Assembly: GCA_031275285.1 (NCBI GenBank)
Contig: JAISOY010000204.1
Coordinates: 23,657 to 87,656, forward strand
Reading direction: 5' to 3'
Length of the DNA stretch: 64,000 nucleotides
Source: Bacteroidales bacterium
GTDB lineage: Bacteria > Bacteroidota > Bacteroidia > Bacteroidales > UBA4181
Part shown: in pieces, positions 53,364 to 61,561 of the stretch
How the letters are laid out: the number at the start of each line of letters is the position of its first letter
Numbering within the stretch: position 1 is the stretch's first letter
Made by a program: the position numbers and the translations under genes
Notes under the pieces: model-generated
What the model was told of the DNA's origin: nothing
Database searches by the model: none
The model's input: only the letters and a program-made list of their open reading frames with translations

Positions 53364-56300
53364 TTATTTCATTTGGCTTTTTATCTTGATCCGTATACCT
53401 TCGGTATGTGCATTATATTCGGGAGCATACATGCATTGGAAAGTCGTGACTCCATTGGAAAAATCACCGGCATGTGTCGCTCTTAGGTCATATTCAAGTA
53501 TATAAGTGCCTTTTCGTAAATGGCTGATGAAGAAATTCACCGAGGCATCCTTGATGTTTTCATAATATCCCAGGCCATCCTGATAACGATAACCTGAAAG
53601 CATATTGATCGGCTCAAGGCCCGAGGCCCGCATGTCTTTTAAATGAACATATTCAAAATCACGGTCTGCATGTAACTCGAGGCGCACTGTCACTACATCA
53701 CCCACTTCCGGGTAAACCATGCCTAATATAGGTATCAATCTCTTACCTTTAGCGGTAGTTCGTTTAATGAAGAGTTGTCTGGTGATTTTCAGGTTGGTCT
53801 CAGATGAAGTCACTTTATCCGATAGTTCGAAATATTGCCAGTACATAGCGCCCCATACTACATTCGGATTCGGATTGATGACCCGTAAATTGGCCAGCTT
53901 ATTGCTGATTTCATCGCCATTCCATGAGGTGTTTACATATCCGGTACCTGCTTCAGGACGTAACGGCTCCTTGGCTGCTTTTTTCAGTGGTTTCCCTCCG
54001 ATACGGATATCCAACGGAAGACCTGGATCATCCAGCAGGTCATATCCGGTGCTCAATAATGCATATATGGCCTGAGCGGTGGCTTTGGTAGTTTTCCAAT
54101 CCGTGGTCTGTTTGTTGCGGAGCAACCATAATTTCATTTCTTCAACCGCTTGATTGTCGCTACCTACCTCATTAAATGCTTCAATCAGCATAGCTTGCGT
54201 TTCAATGGGAGAATTATACCAATAATACCCGTTACGGTTTCTGGTCCAGTATATTCCCATATCATTACTGACTTGTGCCCTTTCTTTGAGAGAGCGAAGT
54301 ATGCTTTGGGCTACATCCGGTTTGCCATAACGATACATGATGATCGCTGTCATGGCTTGTTCGTATAGATTGAACCGTGCCCAGTATTCTTCCGCCTGTT
54401 TCAGGTAAAAATCAAAAGCTTCAAGGCTGGCATAAGGACGACGTTGTGAAAAACTGCACATGTATAAATATTGTACCTGAGCCGGTGCAACTTGCCGGTC
54501 TCTTCTATTGGTGGTGCCGGGTTTGGCTGAAGACATTTTTTCATAATCTTCATTGATCCTGATGTCGCAATAATCCATCGCTTTCTGTATCATGTCGCCT
54601 ATCTCTTCTGTACGGGGCAACACACCCAATTTCCGCATATGTTCCAGGCCAACAACTATGTACTGGGTGAAGAACTGATCCTCAGGCTGTCCTGCAAACC
54701 ACGGAAAACCGCCATTCGCACTTTGAATGTTTTTCAATCGTTCAAAAGTATTTTTCTGTTCTTCCGACATCCGGTTAAAATCAAACAGCAACCCGATGCG
54801 TTTTTTTCGCTCCGTATCATTGGAGGCTTCCATAACCCAGGGCGTTTCCTCTAATAATGCCTGTTTCAGGTCCTGATTCTTTTCAAGGTTTGAGATGTGC
54901 GATTTGTTATCCGGGATTGAACGCCATTGGTTGAAAATCTGTTTCACCCGTGATGAACTGTTGACTATGCTTGCAGCTAAACTGTTGGCATAAAAACGGG
55001 TAAAAATCTGTTCCGAACATTCATTGCTTTGTTCCATTATATAGGGTAAGGCTTGTACTGCGTACCATGCAGGATTGGACGTGTATTCCAGTGTTAGACG
55101 GCGATTTTGTACCGTACCCGAAGTATTATCGGCCAGCTTATCAAAGCGGAGTTCCAGTTTTTCATCTCCCCTCAACATGAATGGCATAGATTCAGTAAGC
55201 AATATCCTGTCAGACAATACAGGAACACTGCGTTCTTCTCCATCGGTATGCGTTCCGGCCTGCGCAATAAGACGATATGTAACTGCCTGTAATGTTCCCG
55301 GGACAACCAGTCGCCACTGTACATCCGTACTTTTCCCAGATAGCAGGTTAAAGGATTGTGAGACATCGGATTTTATGATCTGTGCATCTATGGATTGCAT
55401 GGTGAAGGCATCATAAAAACGCAATAAAGCCGTCCCTTTCAATTCACTTTCCGTAAGATTGTTCACTTTGGCAGAAAATACCAGCGTATCTCCTTGTTTG
55501 AAAAACCGGGGAAGATTGGCACTGATGGCTACTTTCTTCTGGGTAATCAAACTATTGTCAACATCACCTGTCTTAAAATCTTTGGTGTGGGCAAATCCCA
55601 GCATATTCCATTTTGTAAGCGCGTCCGGTATGGTAAATTCAATCATGATCTCACCTTTCTCATTGGTACGCAGTTCAGGATAGAAGAAAGCCGTTTCGGA
55701 AAAATTGCTGCGGAGTGGGATATTTGTGAGATCCACTTGTTTTTCAGAAGGTTTTTGGGGCGAGGGTGAAGGTTGTGATTCGTCAGCTACTGCAAAAAGG
55801 AATTCTTCAGCCTCTTCTTCGATTACACCTCCAGTAGGGCTTGAACCGGAAGCTTTTGCAAAAATACCGCTCCGGCTTTTCAACATCATAAACTTTTGCC
55901 CTCCTTCAAGAAGCGGAATCTGTTCATAATCGGTGCCCGACATCGATGTACCGGACCAAAGAGGCAATATGGTTATGTCTGAAAAATATGAGTAAGGTCT
56001 GTTCCAGGCATATCTGCCATAATAATAAGGCGTATAAAATGTATTTTTCCATGTATGTGGCGTAAACATATCCAGGGAAGCATCATATAATGTAGCTGCC
56101 ATTTCGGCTGTTTCCACCCCCCCCTGTTTATTTTTTACGGTTAATGTCCATTTTTCTTTTTCCCCGGGCAATAATTGTCCCCTAAATGTTTGGAATGCAA
56201 TATCCAAATTCTTGTTGGTATAAGGAACATTGATTTCATGAAGGGCTGTATATGACCGGTTGTCCTGAATCAATGCAAATTGAACGGCAAAACCGCCACG

Positions 56301-59300
56301 ATAAGCTTCTTCTATTGGGAAGGTGATCTTCCGGGGTGTTGTTCCGGTAATGATCTCACCTTGCCGGACAACCTTATCTTTAAATAATACATCGTATCTG
56401 ATGTAGGTTGTGTCTTGTCCACCGGCAAGCATAAAGCTAATGGAATCTCCAGGTTCTCCTGATTTCTTCAATACCGAAAGCCATTGATTCATGTTTGTAA
56501 TGGGGGAATTTTCCTGATGTAAACATATATATGTTGAGTCGGAAGCTGTACCTTGTTTGTTTTTTGCTTCAATCCTGACAAGATACCATCCGGAGGATGC
56601 TTCTTTTAAAATAGAAAGATCTATTTGTTTTACAGAAAGGGTATTGATATCCCACGATGCCATCATTTTTTTCTTTGCATAAGAACCGGGCTCATTTTCA
56701 TTAAGATAAGCGTCTTTAGGGAAATCCTTATCAAAATCTTCCCGGGTTATTATGGCTGTATCAGGTGTAGCCCACAAACGTTCGCGAAGGATTCTCTCAG
56801 GCGATTTCAGTGCATATAGTTCAATATGCGCATCTGTAGGTATGGCAACTCCATCCAGGTTAGTAATAGATAGATCATACTTCAGGTCTCCGGAATTCTC
56901 CTTATCTACAGATATATTTTCGGGTATATTTGTTGATAATAACATAGAATTTCCGCTTAAACGTATTCTCTTTGATGTCGATTGTGTTTCTCCGTTAACA
57001 TCTGTAACATCTACCGATAGATCATAAATATAGATCAGATCCCTGTTTTGGATATCTGTATCTTCCGCTTTAAATGAAATGGTAAATTGTCCGTTATCAT
57101 CAGTAAAAAAATCTCCGGATGCAATTTGGACAGGCCGTTGATTCCGGATAGGTGGAAATATTTTCGGACTGTTCCGGATGTAACGAAATGGCCGATATTC
57201 AATAGTCCGTGTAACTGTATATTGCAGTTTGCCTCCATCTACGGGATAGCCGGCAAAGGCTTTGGCTTCACCAGGTATCTTCATCGAATCACCCAACGAA
57301 TAATGCTTATCTGTGGCTTTTAATTCAACATTGAAAGTGGGACGTTTGTACTCTTCAACCCGGATAGATATGCTTCCTAATGTTGTTTGCAGTGTCATAT
57401 AGCCATTCAATCCCCCTTGAGGAAGGATAAAGTTACCTTTGATGGATCCAAATTCATTGGTCGTAAGGTTTTGTTTGGTAACTTCCTTTCCATTAACATC
57501 TTTCAATTGTATTTCAACAGGTAAATTCGTATGAACAGATAGATCGTCATTCTTTTCGGATTGATAAACAATGCCCTTGAAATATACTGTTTGCCCCGGA
57601 CGATAAATAGCCCGGTCGGTAAATAAGACTATTTTACTTGTTTGTTTATTTTCAGATGGCTGGCGGTATATATACATCATTTGCTGCTCTATTGAATCAC
57701 CTTCATAGGTGATCCGTAGCGTACCGCCCTGATCCGGTGCCTTAGGATAAGTGATCTGTCCCAATGCATTTGTATACATCACGGTATCATATATCTGAAC
57801 GTATTCTCTTTTCTCATATTGGTATTTCTGCCTGTAGATTTCGACTTTTGCATTTTCTATAGGAAAGCCGGTTTCCCTGTAGGTAATATAAGCTTCTAAG
57901 CTTCCCAAACCGGACATGCGCTGCAATAGGAACAGATCAGATACCTGGACCGTGGTATAGGAGATAGAGGCAGCATTTTCTTTGACAGGATCCGGTCGGT
58001 CGGATAGAACCAATAAGTATTGTCCTGATTTCAGCGTGTCTAGTTTTACTTCTACCTTGTGTTCCTGATAATCGGTCTGTTTCGGGAGGGTTATTGACTG
58101 TTGGGATATTTTGTGCTGGGCAGCCAGGAATTTTTTATATTCTTTGTTTTGTTCCCCTTTTTCAAACACCGACAACAAATCTTTGTCCAGGGGATAAACA
58201 AAAAGATAGGCCATATCCACGTTCCGATAGGTGATTTGAGCTAAGACGGCCTTATTGGGTAGTTGCTCTTTTTGTATCTCCAGGTTGACCTGCGCCTGTG
58301 TCAATTCCTTTAACATATCTGCAGCATATTTTTTATCTTCCTTAAGGAGTGCCTTTTCTTGTACCTCCCGGTATTGATTTACAGCATCTATAAACCGGTA
58401 ACGATAATCAGGAGTCTTAAAAGTAGTCCATTTCTTGCCTTCTTCATTAAAGTATGAGGCCAGTGTATTGGCTGTTTTTCCCCAGATTTTTTGGCCGGTA
58501 CATGCTTCTTTCAAGTGTTTTAGCGCTTCTTCATATAACATATCCGGATCATCATAAATGCCGTTATCCCGGACATATTTTAGCCGTTTCAGGTCTACAT
58601 CCGCCAAGGCATTCATATCATTCTGCTTTAAACGGAAAACAGTCAGATCCTGGAATAGATGCATTACACGAAATGTAAATGACATGGTATCTTTACTTTG
58701 AATGTCTGCTTGAGTAAATCCCTGAGCATCGGCAAAATACTCAATCCGATCTATGGGAAAAGAAACGGAGAAATTATCCATCATCAGGTCTGGCTGCATG
58801 AACATATCAATAGCACGATGGGCCAGAAAATCATACAGTGTCGGTCGGAGATAGCGGGTAGAGGCATCGCCTGTAAGCGCATCTTTAATCACATTTATGG
58901 ATGTTTTTTGTAATAGATCGGCATTTTCCAAAGAGAGAAGATAATATCTGACAACTTCGCTGATGACCTGCTCCTGGGACCATGACTCTATATGATCATT
59001 ATCCGGCAATTCATCTGTTGGAGTGCGGTTCCATGATTTCCATCTGTTTTGAAGGTAATATCCCCGAAAAGCTTCACCGGTAAGGGAATAAATGACCGAT
59101 TTTACCGGGTAGGGAATAGCTTCAGCATCTTTATATAAGCTGTAAATGATTTTTTCATAAGGATTTTCCTCTGTCATTTGCTGACAATCGGTACGCTTCA
59201 TCACAGATTTCAGGAATTGACCATATTCCTTATTTTTTAATGCGGTTTGGTAGACTTTGTCTATTTCAATCAATGCCGATTGAGGTAATCCGTCTTCTAT

Positions 59301-59417
59301 CAGCTTGTCAATATTTTTCCATTGATTGGTATAATTCAATTTCCCGGATTGATTCTGTGCATATACATTTCCCAACAAAATGCATAATACCGGTATGATG
59401 GTGAATAAACGTCTCAT
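53364..59417 (-). CDS. Large alpha-2-macroglobulin family protein
   Basis: The 2017-residue protein starts at ATG 59417 (MRRLFTIIPVLCILLGNVYAQ, Sec signal). ATG 59465 is in frame but places 16 residues ahead of it and overlaps a promoter-like box. An N-terminal helical part (about 30-400) is followed by macroglobulin domains. An MG2-type domain near 590-690 reads LFTDRAIYRPGQTVYFKG. The alpha-2-macroglobulin core is near 1195-1290 (FFYPELRTNEKGEI, LTKWNMLGFAHTKDF). A thioester-type motif CSEQ lies in SNECSEQIFTRF near 1467, inside the helical thioester domain, and a receptor-like C-terminal domain ends the protein. CxEQ agrees with other bacterial members, so covalent trapping of attacking proteases is possible. 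It is periplasmic. It is not accompanied by a penicillin-binding protein 1C gene as in proteobacteria. Confidence 0.9.
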   Translation of the reverse strand: MRRLFTIIPVLCILLGNVYAQNQSGKLNYTNQWKNIDKLIEDGLPQSALIEIDKVYQTALKNKEYGQFLKSVMKRTDCQQMTEENPYEKIIYSLYKDAEAIPYPVKSVIYSLTGEAFRGYYLQNRWKSWNRTPTDELPDNDHIESWSQEQVISEVVRYYLLSLENADLLQKTSINVIKDALTGDASTRYLRPTLYDFLAHRAIDMFMQPDLMMDNFSVSFPIDRIEYFADAQGFTQADIQSKDTMSFTFRVMHLFQDLTVFRLKQNDMNALADVDLKRLKYVRDNGIYDDPDMLYEEALKHLKEACTGQKIWGKTANTLASYFNEEGKKWTTFKTPDYRYRFIDAVNQYREVQEKALLKEDKKYAADMLKELTQAQVNLEIQKEQLPNKAVLAQITYRNVDMAYLFVYPLDKDLLSVFEKGEQNKEYKKFLAAQHKISQQSITLPKQTDYQEHKVEVKLDTLKSGQYLLVLSDRPDPVKENAASISYTTVQVSDLFLLQRMSGLGSLEAYITYRETGFPIENAKVEIYRQKYQYEKREYVQIYDTVMYTNALGQITYPKAPDQGGTLRITYEGDSIEQQMMYIYRQPSENKQTSKIVLFTDRAIYRPGQTVYFKGIVYQSEKNDDLSVHTNLPVEIQLKDVNGKEVTKQNLTTNEFGSIKGNFILPQGGLNGYMTLQTTLGSISIRVEEYKRPTFNVELKATDKHYSLGDSMKIPGEAKAFAGYPVDGGKLQYTVTRTIEYRPFRYIRNSPKIFPPIRNQRPVQIASGDFFTDDNGQFTISFKAEDTDIQNRDLIYIYDLSVDVTDVNGETQSTSKRIRLSGNSMLLSTNIPENISVDKENSGDLKYDLSITNLDGVAIPTDAHIELYALKSPERILRERLWATPDTAIITREDFDKDFPKDAYLNENEPGSYAKKKMMASWDINTLSVKQIDLSILKEASSGWYLVRIEAKNKQGTASDSTYICLHQENSPITNMNQWLSVLKKSGEPGDSISFMLAGGQDTTYIRYDVLFKDKVVRQGEIITGTTPRKITFPIEEAYRGGFAVQFALIQDNRSYTALHEINVPYTNKNLDIAFQTFRGQLLPGEKEKWTLTVKNKQGGVETAEMAATLYDASLDMFTPHTWKNTFYTPYYYGRYAWNRPYSYFSDITILPLWSGTSMSGTDYEQIPLLEGGQKFMMLKSRSGIFAKASGSSPTGGVIEEEAEEFLFAVADESQPSPSPQKPSEKQVDLTNIPLRSNFSETAFFYPELRTNEKGEIMIEFTIPDALTKWNMLGFAHTKDFKTGDVDNSLITQKKVAISANLPRFFKQGDTLVFSAKVNNLTESELKGTALLRFYDAFTMQSIDAQIIKSDVSQSFNLLSGKSTDVQWRLVVPGTLQAVTYRLIAQAGTHTDGEERSVPVLSDRILLTESMPFMLRGDEKLELRFDKLADNTSGTVQNRRLTLEYTSNPAWYAVQALPYIMEQSNECSEQIFTRFYANSLAASIVNSSSRVKQIFNQWRSIPDNKSHISNLEKNQDLKQALLEETPWVMEASNDTERKKRIGLLFDFNRMSEEQKNTFERLKNIQSANGGFPWFAGQPEDQFFTQYIVVGLEHMRKLGVLPRTEEIGDMIQKAMDYCDIRINEDYEKMSSAKPGTTNRRDRQVAPAQVQYLYMCSFSQRRPYASLEAFDFYLKQAEEYWARFNLYEQAMTAIIMYRYGKPDVAQSILRSLKERAQVSNDMGIYWTRNRNGYYWYNSPIETQAMLIEAFNEVGSDNQAVEEMKLWLLRNKQTTDWKTTKATAQAIYALLSTGYDLLDDPGLPLDIRIGGKPLKKAAKEPLRPEAGTGYVNTSWNGDEISNKLANLRVINPNPNVVWGAMYWQYFELSDKVTSSETNLKITRQLFIKRTTAKGKRLIPILGMVYPEVGDVVTVRLELHADRDFEYVHLKDMRASGLEPINMLSGYRYQDGLGYYENIKDASVNFFISHLRKGTYILEYDLRATHAGDFSNGVTTFQCMYAPEYNAHTEGIRIKIKSQMK

Positions 59418-59462
59418 TACTGGCTTATTTATCTGTAAAAAGCAACTTTTGATAAAAAGATA

Positions 59463-59470
59463 CAAATATA
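59463..59470 (-). promoter_or_regulatory. Bacteroidetes -7 promoter box of the alpha-2-macroglobulin gene
   Basis: On the minus strand this reads TATATTTG, an exact match to TAnnTTTG, 45 bases upstream of the start codon at 59417. It supports 59417 over 59465 as the start. The -33 element is weak. Confidence 0.5.
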
Positions 59471-59701
59471 ATGCCGGATTATTGAAGAAAAAAGAAGTTT
59501 GAGCATTGTTTTGTTTTTGTGTTCCTTATGTTTTTTATCAATATTATTTTATGGGAATTATTCCCTCTTTCCAGCAATGGGCGTGGTTTTTCTCTGGAAT
59601 TATATTATTTTTGTAGTGTAATAATATACGGAAAGGGTTTTTTAGGAGATTGATTTTATTGCAACCAGATGATAAACAGGAGGGAGAATGATTTGTCAAC
59701 T
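59471..59701. other. Gene-free stretch upstream of the alpha-2-macroglobulin gene
   Basis: The gene-free interval is 59418-59766. Between its promoter box and the downstream terminator I see AT-rich sequence only, with no open frame or repeat worth naming. Confidence 0.4.
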
Positions 59702-59741
59702 AATAAAAAATAAGATCCGGAGAGTTGCCTCCCAGGATCTT
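59702..59741 (-). terminator. Rho-independent terminator of the 82-residue gene
   Basis: AAGATCC (59712-59718) pairs with GGATCTT (59735-59741), extended by GGAG/CTCC inside. On the minus strand the stem is followed by TATTTTTTATTAG. It lies 26 bases after the stop codon at 59767. Confidence 0.8.
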
Positions 59742-59766
59742 GCTAAATCTTAGGTCGTTAATTCTC

Positions 59767-60015
59767 TTAATGGACAGCTATCAATCTGCCATCTTTCAAC
59801 CTGATGTATATTGTTCCGAAAATGGACTTTTTTTGAACAGGTGTTGTCGGTGTTTTTTTGAATTCCTGCATTTTTCTGGATTCCACTACAGGTAGTCTCT
59901 GAACAGTAGTAGTAGTTTGGGTTGGCTTAGTGATTATCGACCTTCTTGATGAGGCTAATGACGTTGAAATACAAATGGATGCTATAAGCATCGTTGCGCA
60001 TAAAATCTTTTTCAT
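59767..60015 (-). CDS. Small exported protein, function unknown
   Basis: The 82-residue protein has a Sec signal (MKKILCATMLIASICISTSL, cut after LASS). It is followed by a Thr-rich linker (ITKPTQTTTTVQRLP) and a short C-terminal part KSIFGTIYIRLKDGRLIAVH that reads like two beta strands. After removal of the signal about 60 basic, low-complexity residues remain. No family is recognised. It has its own terminator 26 bases downstream and is transcribed away from the histidine kinase gene, with 139 bases between the two start codons, so it is an independent unit. It could be a periplasmic peptide or signal; nothing visible decides. Confidence 0.65.
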   Translation of the reverse strand: MKKILCATMLIASICISTSLASSRRSIITKPTQTTTTVQRLPVVESRKMQEFKKTPTTPVQKKSIFGTIYIRLKDGRLIAVH

Positions 60016-60154
60016 AGTGTTAATTTTTTTAATTGATAAAATTTGTTTTTAAAATACATTGCAAAGTATTATTTTTTTAACAAATAAATGCTTGATGAAT
60101 GGGATGATTTTTCAACATTCCTCGTTTTTTTTTCAACAACCATAGATTATAGAA

Positions 60155-61543
60155 ATGCAGCAAAAAATAAGGATAGCAGTAATTCTTACCGGAGTGGCTC
60201 TGATTTGTATCATTGCAGCACAGTCTATCTGGCTGTATCAGAGTTCCAAACTTCATTACGCTTTGTTTGACAGATATGCGAATATGATGCTGGAAGCATC
60301 CGTGGAAGAAGAGTTTGATATGCGGATGCATAAAGATTTTGCTCATTTTGTCGTTTTACCGACTGGCGAGGATATGGATAAACCGATGCTTGATTCTATT
60401 TCAGTAGAACATGGTGTTCAGCCAAAAGATTCCATCATAGATATCGGATATGATTCTGAATCTGAATTTATTAACATACAGAATAGGCTTAAATATGCGT
60501 TCAATTCTGTGATTCCTCCTGATATTTATACTATTGACAGTATTTATTCTTCCCTGGTAAAAAAAGAATATCCTAATGACGAGGTGTTTATCGAACTAAC
60601 TAATGTGGCGGGTGATTCGGTCATACAAAGTACTACCTGTACGTCTAATGAAAAACGGCGTCATGTAACGGGTCTTGTTCCTCTTGATAAATTTTCGGTA
60701 AACGCCATACGGGGGGTGGTCACATCTCCCTCATATTTTGTTATATTTACCAAAACGACCGGTACTATGGCGCTTTCGGTCTTTTTTGCTTTGTTAACAG
60801 TGGCTTGTACCTTATACATCATACAGGTAGTATTCAAACAGAAAAAATATACGCAGAGTGTTACTGATTACACCCATTATACTGTGCATCAAATGCAGAC
60901 TCCCATTATGCTGGCTACATTATCCCTCAAAAAATTGCACAGTAACAGGAATGATGCAGAAGTGGATCCATACCTTGATATTTCAGAGAAGAACCTGAGA
61001 AAATTAAGTTCATTATCTGATGCATTGTTGAATATTGCCACACAGGAGCATAGTTCTATGAAGATCACACGGGAAAAATTTGATATTGTAGAGTCTGTCA
61101 AGGCGCTTGCTGAAGAACGTTCTTTTAAGCAACAAAACAAACAGGTGAAAATTATTGTAGATCACCAATTTAGAGATATGTTCATAGTTGCAGACCGGTT
61201 GCACCTGATTAATGCGGTCAGCAATCTTATTGATAATGCTATCAAATACTCGGAAGTACAGGTTACCATCAATGTTGTTCTTGAAGAAGTTTCCGAGGAT
61301 ATCCGTATATCTGTAGTCGACAACGGGATAGGTATAGAGAAAGAACATCTTAATCATATATTTGACCGTTTTTATAGGGTAGTAGGACAACCAGGCCATA
61401 CGGCTGTAAAGGGATTCGGATTAGGATTGAGTTATGTCCGGGCGGTTTGTGAGGCACATGGCGGTTCAGTTCGCGTATTTAGTGAAAAAGGGGAGGGGAG
61501 CAGATTTGTCATGGAAATTCCGGATGTTTTTGATTTGTTTTAA
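60155..61543 (+). CDS. Membrane sensor histidine kinase
   Basis: The 462-residue protein has two membrane helices (about 7-29 and about 203-225) flanking a periplasmic sensor of about 170 residues without a recognised fold. The cytoplasmic part has the HisKA dimerisation helix with the phosphorylated His245 in HQMQTPIM, then the ATPase domain with N-box NLIDNAIKYS, G1 DNGIGI, F-box FDRFYR and G2 GFGLGLSYV. The residue after His is Gln instead of the usual Glu or Asp; Gln here is also known in some intramembrane-sensing kinases. The next gene starts 19 bases after its stop and carries receiver domains, so the pair is likely a two-component system. Confidence 0.92.
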   Translation: MQQKIRIAVILTGVALICIIAAQSIWLYQSSKLHYALFDRYANMMLEASVEEEFDMRMHKDFAHFVVLPTGEDMDKPMLDSISVEHGVQPKDSIIDIGYDSESEFINIQNRLKYAFNSVIPPDIYTIDSIYSSLVKKEYPNDEVFIELTNVAGDSVIQSTTCTSNEKRRHVTGLVPLDKFSVNAIRGVVTSPSYFVIFTKTTGTMALSVFFALLTVACTLYIIQVVFKQKKYTQSVTDYTHYTVHQMQTPIMLATLSLKKLHSNRNDAEVDPYLDISEKNLRKLSSLSDALLNIATQEHSSMKITREKFDIVESVKALAEERSFKQQNKQVKIIVDHQFRDMFIVADRLHLINAVSNLIDNAIKYSEVQVTINVVLEEVSEDIRISVVDNGIGIEKEHLNHIFDRFYRVVGQPGHTAVKGFGLGLSYVRAVCEAHGGSVRVFSEKGEGSRFVMEIPDVFDLF

Positions 61544-61561
61544 AATGATTTAATTTGCAGG

